The notes: generated by a model from the letters alone, not told the origin. A DNA stretch of 64,000 nt from Kitasatospora sp. MAA19 (GCF_029894125.1 NZ_JARXYZ010000006.1:1-64000), one strand, 5' to 3'. Numbered from the stretch's first letter, positions 23,929 through 33,045 are shown. A program made the numbers and translations.

Positions 23929-25074
23929 ATGACCGTCACCGAGCCCGCTGCGTCCGCCGACCCCGCCGCCTCCCGCGCGGCCGAGATCCTGTCCCGGCCC
24001 GTCACGATCAACGGGCTGACCGTGCCCAACCGCATCGTGATGGCGCCGATGACACGCAGGTTCTCCCCGGGCGGCGTGCCCGGCGAGGACGTGCGCTCGT
24101 ACTACGCCCGCCGCGCCGCCGCAGGCGTCGGCCTGATCGTCACCGAGGGGACGTACGTCGGCCACGAGTCCGCCGGCCAGAGCGACGACATCCCGCGCTT
24201 CCACGGCGAGGACCAGCTGGCCGGGTGGGCCCGCGTCGCCGCGGACGTCCACGCGGCGGGCGGCACCATAGTGCCGCAGCTCTGGCACATCGGCATGGCG
24301 CGCAAGCAGGGCGACCCGCCGTTCGCCGACGCCCCCGCCGTCGGCCCGTCCGGCATCCGGCTGGACGGCACCGAGGGAACGGGGCGGGCGATGACCCGAA
24401 CCGACCTGGACGCCGTCATCGGCGCGTTCGCCGAGGCCGCCACGGCCGCCGAGCGGATCGGCTTCGACGGCGTCGAGCTGCACGGTGCCCACGGCTACCT
24501 GCTCGACCAGTTCCTGTGGGCGGGCACCAACCGCCGCACCGACGCCTACGGCGGCGCCCCGGTCGCCCGGACGAAGTTCGTGGCCGAACTCGTCGCCGCG
24601 GTGCGCGAGGCCGTCTCCCCCGGGTTCCCGGTGATCTTCCGCTACTCGCAGTGGAAGTTGGAGAACTACGACGTCCGCCTCGCCGAGACCCCTCAGGAGC
24701 TGGAGGCGATCCTCGCCCCGCTCGCCGAGGCCGGCGTCGATGCCTTCCACGCCTCGACCCGCCGCTACTGGGTCCCCGAGTTCGACGGCTCGGACCTCAA
24801 CCTGGCCGGCTGGACCAGGAAGCTCACCGGCCGACCCGCCATCACCGTCGGCTCGGTCGGCCTCGACGGCGACTTCGTCCGCGCCTTCGTGGGCGAGGGC
24901 GCCCCGGTCCAGGGCATCGACGACCTGCTCGACCGGCTGGAGCGTGACGAGTTCGACCTGGTCGCCGTCGGCCGCGCCCTCCTCCAGGACCCGCAGTGGG
25001 CCGCCAAGGTCCTCTCCGGCCGCTTCACCGACCTGCGCCCCTACGACGCCGCCGCGACCCGCACCCTCAGCTGA
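23929..25074 (+). CDS. NADH:flavin oxidoreductase, Old Yellow Enzyme family (381 aa)
   Basis: ATG 23929 follows GAGGAA. A complete OYE TIM barrel: NRIVMAPMTRRF (FMN-binding first strand), QLWHIGMAR, the active-site GFDGVELHGAHGYLLDQFLW, NRRTDAYGG, and the C-terminal phosphate-binding FDLVAVGRALLQDPQW. FMN-dependent enzymes of this type reduce activated C=C bonds such as enones or nitro-olefins. It stands immediately before a hydrolase gene on the same strand with a 210-bp gap, so it is not clearly an operon. Confidence 0.93.
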   Translation: MTVTEPAASADPAASRAAEILSRPVTINGLTVPNRIVMAPMTRRFSPGGVPGEDVRSYYARRAAAGVGLIVTEGTYVGHESAGQSDDIPRFHGEDQLAGWARVAADVHAAGGTIVPQLWHIGMARKQGDPPFADAPAVGPSGIRLDGTEGTGRAMTRTDLDAVIGAFAEAATAAERIGFDGVELHGAHGYLLDQFLWAGTNRRTDAYGGAPVARTKFVAELVAAVREAVSPGFPVIFRYSQWKLENYDVRLAETPQELEAILAPLAEAGVDAFHASTRRYWVPEFDGSDLNLAGWTRKLTGRPAITVGSVGLDGDFVRAFVGEGAPVQGIDDLLDRLERDEFDLVAVGRALLQDPQWAAKVLSGRFTDLRPYDAAATRTLS

Positions 25075-25284
25075 CCACCGCACCCCGAGGCCCCGGCCCG
25101 CACGGCGGGTCCGGTCGGACCCGCCGTGCGGGCCGATCCCCGGCGTCCACAACGCCGAGCTGCCACCGGTGACGCCTGGCCCCCGCGCCGGGCGTCACCC
25201 CGAACGGGTGGAGCCGCACCGGGTGGGGCTGGCAGGCTGTACCGGTCGGGGCGCTGCCGGGCGCCCCTCGGCGCGGGGGTTCTG

Positions 25285-26277
25285 ATGGTGGGTGGATCGG
25301 CGGCGCGGCGCGTGCCTCCCCTGGATCCGCAGGTGCGGGCCGCGGTGGTGGCCGCTGGTGAGCGGGCGCGGGAGGTGCTCACGCCGCAGTGCCTGACGGC
25401 GTGGCAGGAGCGGGACGCCGCCGCCCGGCCCCGTCCGACGCTCGACCGGTTGCGCGACGGCGGCCGGTTCGAGGTGGAGGAGGTGCGCGTGGCGCGGGCC
25501 GACGGCGAGGGCGATGTCACGCTCGTCAGCGCGCGGCCCACCGGGGTTCGCGAGGCGTTGCCGTTGCTGTACTACCTGCACGGCGGCGGGATGGTGACGG
25601 GCAACGCGTGGTCCGTCCTGCCCCGGCTGCTCCGCGCGTGGGCGCTGCCCCTGAGGTTGGCGGTCGTGTCCGTCGAGTACCGGCTGGCGCCGCGCACCCG
25701 CTTCCCCGGGGCCGTCGAGGACTGCCACGCCGGACTCCTCTGGGCGGCCGAGCACGCGGACGCGCTGGGCGTGGACGCGCGGCGCGTGGTCATCGGCGGC
25801 AAGAGCGCCGGCGGCGGGCTCGCCGCGGCCCTGGCCCTGCTGGCCCGCGACCGCGGCACCGCGGCGCCGGTCGGCCAGCTGCTGCTGAGCCCGATGCTCG
25901 ACGACCGCGGCGACACCTTCTCCGGCCACCAGATGGCCGGCCACGACACCTGGGACCGCACCTCCAACGCCACCGCCTGGCAGGCTCTGCTCGGCGACCG
26001 GTACGGCGCCGCCGACCTTTCGCCGTACGCCGCCCCGGCCCGCGCCACCGACCTGTCCCGGCTGCCTGCGGCGTACGTCGACGTGGGGTCCGCCGAGACG
26101 TTCCGGGACGAGGCCGTCGCCTACGCCAACGCGATCTGGCAGGCGGGTGGCGAGGCCGAACTGCACGTGTGGCCCGGCGCCTGCCACGGTTTCGACACCA
26201 TCGCCCCGCACGCGGCCCTCACCCACGACGCCCACAACGCCCGCACCCACTGGCTGCGGCGCGTCCTCCAACGGTGA
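25285..26277 (+). CDS. Alpha/beta hydrolase, hormone-sensitive-lipase type (330 aa)
   Basis: ATG 25285. The HSL signature HGGGMVTGN supplies the oxyanion hole, GGKSAGGG the Ser nucleophile (GxSxG), YVDVGSAETFRDE the Asp region and GACHGFD the His. Family members hydrolyse short-chain esters and lactones. A cytosolic enzyme of ~330 residues is normal for the group. Substrate unknown. It lies downstream of the Old Yellow Enzyme gene, and the two could act on the same small molecules. Confidence 0.9.
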   Translation: MVGGSAARRVPPLDPQVRAAVVAAGERAREVLTPQCLTAWQERDAAARPRPTLDRLRDGGRFEVEEVRVARADGEGDVTLVSARPTGVREALPLLYYLHGGGMVTGNAWSVLPRLLRAWALPLRLAVVSVEYRLAPRTRFPGAVEDCHAGLLWAAEHADALGVDARRVVIGGKSAGGGLAAALALLARDRGTAAPVGQLLLSPMLDDRGDTFSGHQMAGHDTWDRTSNATAWQALLGDRYGAADLSPYAAPARATDLSRLPAAYVDVGSAETFRDEAVAYANAIWQAGGEAELHVWPGACHGFDTIAPHAALTHDAHNARTHWLRRVLQR

Positions 26278-26326
26278 ACCCGGCCCGCCCCTTGCGGCCC
26301 GCCCCGCGACGGCGACGGCGACGGCG

Positions 26327-26761
26327 TCAGGCCGGGTCCGCAGGGGTCCGCGCGAGGCGGGACTCGATCTCGTCGAGGATCGGCCGGTAGGCCTCCTCGG
26401 CCGCCCGCATCCGGGTCTCGCACTCGGCGAACAGCCGCCGGGAGCGGGCCTTGCGACCGGGCATCAGGCCGTAGCGGCGCAGGCGCACCGTGCGGTGGTC
26501 CGCCATGAAGCCGGGCTTGCAGCGCACGCCGTGGGCGTGGCGCACGACGTCCTCGGCATGGCGCAGCAGGTCCTGGCAGGCGTCGTGGGCCACCTTCCAG
26601 CGGGCGGCGTCCTGCGGGGAACCGGGCACCTCGACGCCACGCACCACCGGCTGGACGACGTCGTACAGGGTGAACTCGAGCCCCTCGGGCGCCTGCGCCC
26701 AGGACATGACGCGCCACGGCCACGCGATCAGGGTGTAGGTGCGTCGCTGTACGCGGATCAC
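26327..26761 (-). CDS. Conserved hypothetical protein (144 aa)
   Basis: GTG 26761 follows GGGGGGACC. A soluble, Arg-rich protein: MIRVQRRTYTLIAWPWRVMS, a central VAHDACQDLLRHAEDVVRHA helix, then a strongly basic stretch (MPGRKARSRRLFAECETRMR) and an acidic C-terminal helix. Codon bias is strong. I do not recognise the family. The basic helices could bind nucleic acid, but this is only composition-based. Confidence 0.65.
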   Translation of the reverse strand: MIRVQRRTYTLIAWPWRVMSWAQAPEGLEFTLYDVVQPVVRGVEVPGSPQDAARWKVAHDACQDLLRHAEDVVRHAHGVRCKPGFMADHRTVRLRRYGLMPGRKARSRRLFAECETRMRAAEEAYRPILDEIESRLARTPADPA

Positions 26762-27010
26762 GCGGTCCCCCCGGGGTCTGTGGGCGCCCGGGCCGGGTGC
26801 CCGGCACCAGCGTAGGGGCGCGTGCCCGGGTGAGGGTGGGGGACGAAGTCCGGCGCGGACTCGATCGACACCCGACCGTTCGTCGGATGAGTCGCTCGGG
26901 TGCGGCTTGCGCTCGCCGTGGTGGCCGCGCCGCGGAGTGCGCCGCACGGCTTCACCCAGGGCAGAACGCCGCTCCCTTCCCCCGGCGCCCCGGATCCCTA
27001 GGCTGAAGGG

Positions 27011-27436
27011 GTGAGCACTCATGCGCCGAACGAAGCCCGCGTCATCCCCCTGCGCCCGCACGCCTCGTCGCCCGGTTCCGGTGGGGCGACCCGCGCCCCG
27101 CAGCGACCGGCGGGAGCGTCGCCGGCGCCCGCGCCGAGGGAGCCCCTGTGGCGCGACCTCGTCGGCGATGCGCTGCGACGCGAACGGCTCGCCCAGGAGC
27201 GCACGTTGAAGGACGTCGCGGAGGCGGCCCGGATCTCGATGCCGTACCTGTCGGAGCTGGAGCGCGGGCTCAAGGAGGCCTCCTCCGAGGTGCTCGCGGC
27301 CGCCGCCCGGGCGCTCGGGCTCGGCCTCACCGACCTGCTCTCACTCGCCCAGGACGAGTTGGCCCGGCACGCCCGGAGCCGGGTGGGCGGGAACCGGCCC
27401 TCGGCGCGGCACGACGGGCTCTGCCTCGCCGCCTGA
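27011..27436 (+). CDS. popR: PopR/ClgR-type XRE regulator of clpP, with C-terminal LAA
   Basis: GTG 27011 lies just after TAGGCT, so the transcript may be leaderless. A ~50-residue Pro/Ala-rich N-terminus precedes an XRE helix-turn-helix (RRERLAQERTLKDVAEAARI, then SMPYLSELERGLKEASSEVL, residues ~57-105). The C-terminus is CLAA. In S. lividans, PopR activates the clpP3-clpP4 operon, and its two C-terminal alanines mark it for ClpP degradation (Viala and Mazodier work). The same logic fits: the gene is convergent with two clpP genes and ends in AA. It likely binds the dyad at 28839-28870. Confidence 0.85.
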   Translation: MSTHAPNEARVIPLRPHASSPGSGGATRAPQRPAGASPAPAPREPLWRDLVGDALRRERLAQERTLKDVAEAARISMPYLSELERGLKEASSEVLAAAARALGLGLTDLLSLAQDELARHARSRVGGNRPSARHDGLCLAA

Positions 27437-27523
27437 CCGAGCCGGCGGCCGGTGCGGCGACCGGTGCGGTGGCCGAGCCGGCGGCCGGTGCGGTGGTGCG
27501 CACCGCCGCCGGACCGGCCGGGG

Positions 27524-28126
27524 TCAGGCGAATACGCGCCGTCGGCTCAGCACCTCGTCGGCGAGCCCGTAGGCGACGGCCTCCTCGGCGGTGAGCACCT
27601 TGTCCCGGTCCATGTCCGCGCGCAGCGTCGCCACGTCGTGATGCGTGTGCCGGCACAGGACCTCCTCCACCTGCGAGCGGATGCGGACCACCTCCTTGGC
27701 CGCGAGGCTGAGGTCGGAGACCGTCCCCTGCCTGCCGCCGCTGGCCGGCTGGCCGAGCAGCACCCGGGCGTGCTGGAGCACGAACCGTCGCCCGGGATCC
27801 CCGCCCGCCAGCAGCACCGCCGCCGTCGACGCCGCCTGACCGACGCAGAACGTGGAGATCGGCGCCTGCACGAACGTCATCGTGTCGTAGATCGCCATCA
27901 GCGAAGTGAACGATCCACCGGGCGAGTTGAGATAGATCGAGATCTCGCGTTCCGGGTTCTCCGACTCCAGGTGCAGGAGTTGCGCGATGACCACGTTGGC
28001 GACCCCGTCGTCGATCTCGGTGCCGAGGAAGACGATCCGCTCGTTCAGCAGCCGGCTGAAGACGTCGTAGGACCGCTCGCCCTGCGCGGTCCGCTCGATG
28101 ACGTAGGGAACCGTGTACGACCCCAT
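27524..28126 (-). CDS. clpP4: ClpP-family subunit lacking the catalytic His (ClpR-like)
   Basis: A 200-residue ClpP fold: [20 protein letters not shown], the nucleophile Ser in [11 protein letters not shown], and [20 protein letters not shown] with the Asp. The catalytic His, normally in ARxxxHQP, is absent: this protein reads [12 protein letters not shown] (codon GGC at the His position), so the Ser-His-Asp triad is incomplete. It starts one base after the stop of the upstream clpP, so the two are co-translated. By analogy with ClpR/ClpP mixed rings of plastids and cyanobacteria, it may be a structural or regulatory subunit in a heteromeric peptidase. Confidence 0.88.
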   Translation of the reverse strand: MGSYTVPYVIERTAQGERSYDVFSRLLNERIVFLGTEIDDGVANVVIAQLLHLESENPEREISIYLNSPGGSFTSLMAIYDTMTFVQAPISTFCVGQAASTAAVLLAGGDPGRRFVLQHARVLLGQPASGGRQGTVSDLSLAAKEVVRIRSQVEEVLCRHTHHDVATLRADMDRDKVLTAEEAVAYGLADEVLSRRRVFA

Positions 28127-28127
28127 G

Positions 28128-28766
28128 TCACAACCCCATCCGTCGGCGCGACGCGGCCGGGCGGATGTCGGCGACCGACTCCACCACCCGGTCCACGATC
28201 CCGTACTCCCTGGCCTGCTCGGCCGTGAACCAGCGGTCCCGGTCGCCGTCCCGCGCGATCGTCTCCTCGCTCTGCCCGGTGTGCTCGGCGGTGATCCGCT
28301 CGATGGCCTTCTTGGTGAACTGGAGGTTCTCCGCCTGGATCTCGATGTCCGCGGCGGTGCCGCCGATGCCCGCCGAGGGCTGGTGCATCATGATCCGCGC
28401 GTTCGGCAGCGCGAGCCGCTTGCCGGGCGCCCCCACGGTGAGCAGGAACTGACCCATGCTGGCGGCGAACCCCATCGCCAGCGTCGAGACGTCGTTCGGG
28501 ATCAGCCGCATGGTGTCGTAGATGGCGAGACCCGCGGTGACCGACCCGCCGGGGCTGTTGACGTACAGGCTGATGTCGGTGCGCGGGTCCTCCGCCGACA
28601 GCAGCAGCAGTTGCGCGCACACCCGGTTGGCCGACACGTCGTCGACCTGCGTGCCGAGCAGGACGATCCGCTGGGCGAGCAACTGTGCCGCGAGATGATC
28701 GTCGAAGCGGCTGGGCGGTGTGCCGCCCTCCTCCGCGTGGGGCGCGAACGTGGTGAGGGGAGTCAT
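28128..28766 (-). CDS. clpP3: ClpP protease subunit with intact triad
   Basis: ATG 28766 with AAGGAG upstream. The 212-residue ClpP has the complete triad: Ser in [11 protein letters not shown], His in [11 protein letters not shown], Asp in [10 protein letters not shown]. First gene of the two-gene operon, followed after one base by the His-less subunit. ClpP rings degrade proteins fed by Clp ATPases. In streptomycetes the second clpP operon is a backup induced when ClpP1/P2 fails, through PopR accumulation. The conserved dyad ~75 bp upstream and the convergent popR support that regulation here. Confidence 0.93.
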   Translation of the reverse strand: MTPLTTFAPHAEEGGTPPSRFDDHLAAQLLAQRIVLLGTQVDDVSANRVCAQLLLLSAEDPRTDISLYVNSPGGSVTAGLAIYDTMRLIPNDVSTLAMGFAASMGQFLLTVGAPGKRLALPNARIMMHQPSAGIGGTAADIEIQAENLQFTKKAIERITAEHTGQSEETIARDGDRDRWFTAEQAREYGIVDRVVESVADIRPAASRRRMGL

Positions 28767-28838
28767 CTGGTCTCCTTGTCGAGGCGGGGATGCCGTCGAC
28801 ACCCACTCTTGGCCCCGGAAGACCCCCGGACGCGTTTT

Positions 28839-28870
28839 CTCTGCCCACCGCAGATTCGCCACGGGCAGAG
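28839..28870. promoter_or_regulatory. Conserved dyad upstream of clpP (probable PopR site), copy 2
   Basis: CTCTGCCC and GGGCAGAG arms flank ACCGCAGATTCGCCAC. It contains TCTGCC-CAC-CGCAGA, near the PopR motif I recall (TTCTGCC-N3-GGCAGAA). It lies 73-104 bp upstream of the clpP3-like start. The same core recurs at 19718-19761. The rest of 28767-29279 has no supported gene. Confidence 0.65.
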
Positions 28871-29279
28871 CCGACGGCTCGGCCCTTGGGCGGCTGTACC
28901 GGGGATCGCCCCGCCGGATCACCACCGCACCCCGGCCCGGGGGTTGTTCCGCCGGGGCGGCTTCGGGCCTGCCGGGGCCCGCGACGAAGTTCTCCGCGAC
29001 GACGCCTGCTGCCGACGGTCTCACGCGCGGCGGGCTCTGAGAACCGGCCGATCCGTGTCCGTCGGCGTGCCCGGGGCCGGGCCGGTGGGCCGCAACCCGC
29101 CGGACCGCCCCGGTACGCGGCGAACGGGCGCCTTCGGAGCGACGGCTGACGGGCGGTCGGGCGGACGGGAGGGGCCTGTGTCGATCATCCGTCGCGGGCG
29201 TGGATATCGTGGCCGCCGCCGACGCCGCGCGGCCGACTTCTCGGGCGCGCGGCCTTTCACCATGTCAGGAGAGATCTGG

Positions 29280-31460
29280 GTGAAGTCCCGTATGACAGCG
29301 CTCCGGAGCGCCTCGGCCGTCGCGGCGGCCGTGCTCATGGCGGTGCCCGCCGCCGCCGGCTCCGCCGAAGCAGCGCCCGCCGGCAGTCCGGTCACCAAGG
29401 CGGTGACGTACCAGGGCCGCGTCTTCCAGGTGCCCGCGGCCTGGCCGGTGGTGGATCTGGCCGTGGACCCGCAGGCCTGTGTCCGCTTCGACCAGCACGC
29501 GGTGTACCTCGGGCACCCGGGCGAACAGCAGGTCTGCCCGCCGCGGTTGATCGGCCGCACGGAGGCGTTGCTGGTCGAGCCCGCCGCGGCGGCCGCACCG
29601 GACCGGGAGGGCTCCAACCCCGTCGCGCACACGCTCCGGGCGAACGACGGTGTCGTCGCGGTGACCGGGACGTACGACACGGACCAGCCGCTGGTGCGGC
29701 GGATCATCACCGGCGCCGGGCTCACCCCCGCGCCGGCGCACCAACCGACGCCGGCGCCCGCCGAACCCCGGACGGCCCTCGCACCGCGGTCCACCATCGC
29801 CGCGGCCCCGCCGTCCGACCCGGCCGTGGCCGCGGCGCCGGCGCTCGTACCCGCGTCGGCGACGAACTACACCGGCAAGGGGTTCGACGCCTGTACGGCG
29901 CCCTCCGGCTCCGCGATGAACGCGTGGATGACCTCCTCCCCGTACCGGGCGGTCGGCATCTACATCGGCGGTGCCAAGCGGGCCTGCGCCCAGCCGAACC
30001 TGACGGCCTCCTGGGTCCAGCAGCAGCAGGCCGGCGGCTGGGCCTTCATGCCGATGTACGTCGGCGTGCAGGCCTCGAAGATCGTCTCCCCCGCCTCCGA
30101 GGGTGCCAACGCCGCCGACGACGCGGTGAGCCAGGCCCAGGCCCTCGGCTTCGGCCCCGGCACGATCCTCTACTACGACATGGAGGACTACGCCCCGCAG
30201 TACTCGGGCGCGGTGCTCGGTTTCCTCACCGCCTGGACCAACGAGCTGCACGCCTGGGGCTACAACTCCGGCGTCTACAGCAGTTCCTCGTCCGGTATGA
30301 AGGACCTGGCCGCCAACGCCGGCAACAGCGCCTACACCATGCCCGACGCCGTCTTCAGCGCCAACTGGAACGGCCAGGAGGACACCAACGACCCGGCGAT
30401 ACCGGCCGGCTACTGGTCCAACCACCAGCGCGTCCACCAGTACGCCTCGCCGAAGGACCCGGAGACCTGGGGCGGCTTCACGATCGGGATCGACCAGGAC
30501 TACCTCGACACCCAGCTCACCAGCGCCCCGCCGTCCCAGTCCTCCGGCTTCTTCCTCGGCGTGCGCCAGAGCTCGGGCAACTGGCCCGGCTTCAGCCCGC
30601 TGGCGGGCGGGGCGGGCGTGTTCCGCGGCTCGGAGGCCGCGATCACCGGGCTGCCGGGAGGTTCCTCGCAGGAGCTGGGCATCGGCCTGGACGGACAGCT
30701 CTACCACGGGGTCCGCGCCGCGAACGGCGGTTGGAGCGGCTTCGCCGCGCTCCCCGGCAACGGCACGCCCACCATGGCGGCCCGCCGGGCCGGCATCGCC
30801 GGCCTGCCGGACGGCTCCTCCCAGGTGCTGGCGATCGGCAACGACGGCAACGTCTACCACCAGACCCGCTTCGCCAACGGCAGTTGGAGCGGCTTCGCCG
30901 CGCTCCCCGGGATCGGCACCCCGACCATGGCGGCCGGGGACGTCGCCATCGCCGGCCTGCCCGACGGGTCCACCCAGGTCCTGGCAATCGGCAACGACGG
31001 CAACGTCTACCACCAGACCCGCTTCGCCAACGGCAGTTGGAGCGGCTTCGCCGCGCTCCCCGGTGTGAACAGCCCGCGGATGGCGGCCGGGCGGGTGGCC
31101 ATCGCCGGCCTGCCGGACGGCTCCTCGCAGGTGCTGGCGATCGGCGGCGACGGCAACGTCTACCACCAGACCCGCTTCGCCAACGGCAGTTGGAGCGGCT
31201 TCGCCGCGCTCCCCGGCAACGGCACGCCCACCATGGCCGCGCGGACGGTCGGCATCGCCGGTCTGCCGGACGGTTCGTCCCAGGTGGCGGTGGTCGGCGG
31301 TGACGGCAACGTCTACCACGAGACCCGCTTCGCCAACGGCAACTGGTCCGGCTTCGGCGCCGTCCAGGGCCCGTACGGCTCGAGCACCTTCCCGGCCCAG
31401 CGCGCGGCCATCGCCGGCCTGCCGGACGGCTCCAGCCAGCTCGTGGTCACCCGGAGCTGA
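29280..31460 (+). CDS. Secreted DUF1906 glycosidase-like protein with PLL-type beta-propeller repeats (726 aa)
   Basis: GTG 29280 is preferred over nearby in-frame ATGs because AGGAGA sits seven bases upstream. Signal peptide to ~35. Residues ~35-190 are a small N-terminal region plus an Ala/Pro linker. Residues ~200-415 match DUF1906 (Rv2525c-like, glycoside-hydrolase-like TIM barrel): GKGFDACTAPSGSAMNAW, AVGIYIGGAKRAC, GTILYYDMEDYAP, FTIGIDQDYLDTQ. Residues ~425-726 are five to six ~51-residue repeats (GSWSGFAALPG, AIAGLPDGSSQVLAIG, DGNVYHQTRFANG) as in PLL-like fucose-binding lectins. Probably a cell-wall or glycan-targeted extracellular enzyme with a lectin propeller. Confidence 0.9.
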   Translation: MKSRMTALRSASAVAAAVLMAVPAAAGSAEAAPAGSPVTKAVTYQGRVFQVPAAWPVVDLAVDPQACVRFDQHAVYLGHPGEQQVCPPRLIGRTEALLVEPAAAAAPDREGSNPVAHTLRANDGVVAVTGTYDTDQPLVRRIITGAGLTPAPAHQPTPAPAEPRTALAPRSTIAAAPPSDPAVAAAPALVPASATNYTGKGFDACTAPSGSAMNAWMTSSPYRAVGIYIGGAKRACAQPNLTASWVQQQQAGGWAFMPMYVGVQASKIVSPASEGANAADDAVSQAQALGFGPGTILYYDMEDYAPQYSGAVLGFLTAWTNELHAWGYNSGVYSSSSSGMKDLAANAGNSAYTMPDAVFSANWNGQEDTNDPAIPAGYWSNHQRVHQYASPKDPETWGGFTIGIDQDYLDTQLTSAPPSQSSGFFLGVRQSSGNWPGFSPLAGGAGVFRGSEAAITGLPGGSSQELGIGLDGQLYHGVRAANGGWSGFAALPGNGTPTMAARRAGIAGLPDGSSQVLAIGNDGNVYHQTRFANGSWSGFAALPGIGTPTMAAGDVAIAGLPDGSTQVLAIGNDGNVYHQTRFANGSWSGFAALPGVNSPRMAAGRVAIAGLPDGSSQVLAIGGDGNVYHQTRFANGSWSGFAALPGNGTPTMAARTVGIAGLPDGSSQVAVVGGDGNVYHETRFANGNWSGFGAVQGPYGSSTFPAQRAAIAGLPDGSSQLVVTRS
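30720..31400 (+). repeat. ~153-bp intragenic tandem repeats (propeller blades)
   Basis: The DNA encoding DGNVYHQTRFANGSWSGF is almost identical at ~30843, ~30996, ~31149 and ~31302, a 153-bp period, or 51 codons per blade. High nucleotide identity suggests recent duplication or gene conversion and makes copy number potentially variable. Confidence 0.8.
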
Positions 31461-31535
31461 CCCGGGCCCGCCCCACCACCCGGCGCCCCCGCCCCCGGCA
31501 CTTCTTCGGGAGGCGGGGGCGTCGGCGGTCCGTCG

Positions 31536-31700
31536 TCAGCTGACGGTGTCCCGGGTGTGGAGGGATGGACACTGCGCGGACCACACCTTGCCGTGGTGGA
31601 TGCAGACCACACCTTGCCGTGGTGGATGTCGCGGCGCACGACCGTGGTGCCGGGCTCGAACCGGGCGCCCGACCCGGGGGTGGCGGTCACGGCCGGCCCC
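31536..31700 (-). pseudogene. DUF402 protein remnant broken by a 26-bp tandem duplication
   Basis: The minus strand reads RFEPGTTVVRRDIHHGKVWS, the typical N-terminal part of streptomycete DUF402 proteins (VVRRD.HRGKVWSA). A near-perfect 24-bp unit occurs at 31579-31602 and 31605-31628 (26-bp period), and it shifts the frame. Removing one unit would restore ...HHGKVWSAQCPSLHTRDTVS and the stop at 31536. Even so the product is far shorter than DUF402 proteins, so the gene was already truncated. The remainder of 31461-32029 has no supported gene. Confidence 0.5.
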
Positions 31701-32029
31701 AGGTCCCGCCCGCGGGCTCGTGCCAGGTCGTCCGCACGACCACCCCGCCCGGGAGATGTGCTCGCCGAACCAGGTCCGGCAGCACCCGCCGCCGCCCGGC
31801 CGGGCCGGAGCCGGCCGCGCGGCATGGGCCTGAGCAGCGGGTGCGGGGACGGCGGGCGTGGCCGGTCAGGGCGCTCGCCTCGGCGGGGAGGCCGGCCTTC
31901 CAGGTGGGTTCGGTGGGCGTTCGCTCGACGATGCCTCCCGACGCCGGGTGGGGCGGGGCCCCGGCGGGACCGCTCCCGGGACCGCTCCTGCGGGGTGGAG
32001 CGGCCCCGGTGGAGCGGCCCCGGTAGGTG

Positions 32030-32959
32030 TCAGCGGGTGCCGAAGTCCGCGTTCCAGGAGGCCGCGCCCGTGCGGGCCAGACCGACCTCGGTGTAGTTGT
32101 CGAGCATGATCCCCAGGTGGAGCGGCGACTTGATCCAGCCGTCGACGGCGGCGTCGATGTCGGTGGGGCCGTAGAAGGCGATCTCGCCGAATCCCCTCCA
32201 GGCGTAGCCGAGGCCCCGTGCGATGGTCGCCGAGTCGCAGAAGTGGCCGGAGACGCGGCGCTGGTCCATCTGGTCGGCGTTGCACTTGGCGGCCTGGGCG
32301 AGCGTCTGGTTGAGGCGCACCGCCGGCTTGCCGTTCTGGGCGCGCACGGCGTTGAGCCGGTCGAGGAAGCGCTGCTCGACGGAGGTGACCGGGCCCGTGC
32401 CGGTGCCCGACCCGACCAGGTCGAACCGCTGGGACATGCTGCCGTCGCAGTTCTCGACGGTGGCCTCCCGGTCGAGGCCGTGGTAGGTCAGGCAACGGTT
32501 GTCGAGGGCGTTGTGGAGGTAGGTGCCACCGTCGGCGGCGGGCTCCAGGGTCCACTGCTGGTTGGCGCCCGCCCACCAGTGGGTGAACTGGGTGGACCGG
32601 CCGTCCCTGGTGTCCATCTCCAGCACGCGCTCGGTGCCGTTGACGTTGCGGGCGAAGTCCACCCGGCCGCCGGGCTTGTTGGATATCCAGAACGAGGTGG
32701 AGGCGTCCTGGTAGCCGCGGGCGACGATCCGGGAACCCTCGCCGTCGGCGCTGGCCAGCGAGTTGTGGTTCTGGTGGTCCTGGATCGTGACCATCTGCTC
32801 GACCACGCCCGCGGGCGCGGCGTTCGCCGGCGCCGCGAGCAGCGTGATACTGCCCGCGGACATCGCGGAGACGGCGAGCGCCAGGCCTGCCAGCCGGGTG
32901 CGGCGGCGGGTGCCGGTGCTCGGACGGGTGCGGAGGGTCCGGGTGGACGGGTGGGACAC
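32030..32959 (-). CDS. Secreted ricin-type lectin plus CAP/SCP domain protein (309 aa)
   Basis: GTG 32959 with AGGAGAA five bases upstream. Signal peptide to ~45 (ends ANA-A). Residues ~50-180 form one ricin-type trefoil (QWTLEPAADGGTYLHNALDN, CLTYHGLDREATVENCDG). Residues ~190-309 are a CAP domain: FLDRLNAVRAQNGKPAVRLN, AAKCNADQM, SGHFCDSATIARGLGYAWRG, GWIKSPLHLGIMLDNYTEVG, with the CAP-cavity His/Glu-type residues. CAP proteins are secreted with varied roles, and the lectin suggests glycan targeting. A GTTGATCG dyad lies upstream at 33029-33045. Confidence 0.9.
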   Translation of the reverse strand: MSHPSTRTLRTRPSTGTRRRTRLAGLALAVSAMSAGSITLLAAPANAAPAGVVEQMVTIQDHQNHNSLASADGEGSRIVARGYQDASTSFWISNKPGGRVDFARNVNGTERVLEMDTRDGRSTQFTHWWAGANQQWTLEPAADGGTYLHNALDNRCLTYHGLDREATVENCDGSMSQRFDLVGSGTGTGPVTSVEQRFLDRLNAVRAQNGKPAVRLNQTLAQAAKCNADQMDQRRVSGHFCDSATIARGLGYAWRGFGEIAFYGPTDIDAAVDGWIKSPLHLGIMLDNYTEVGLARTGAASWNADFGTR

Positions 32960-33028
32960 GGGGTTCTCCTGCTGTCGGTGGACCGCCTGCGGATGCGAGT
33001 GCGGACTGGGGCAGGACACCAGGCCCGT

Positions 33029-33045
33029 GTTGACGATCGATCAAC
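33029..33045. promoter_or_regulatory. GTTGATCG-type dyad upstream of the ricin-CAP gene
   Basis: GTTGA-CGATCGA-TCAAC, a near-perfect dyad ~70 bp upstream of the GTG. On the minus strand it begins GTTGATCG, as in the elements at 22.7 and 22.9 kb. Confidence 0.45.

Noticed and set aside
31579..31628. Attachment site or operator pair
   Set aside because: The two 24-bp units read through a DUF402-like frame and are best explained as a local duplication.
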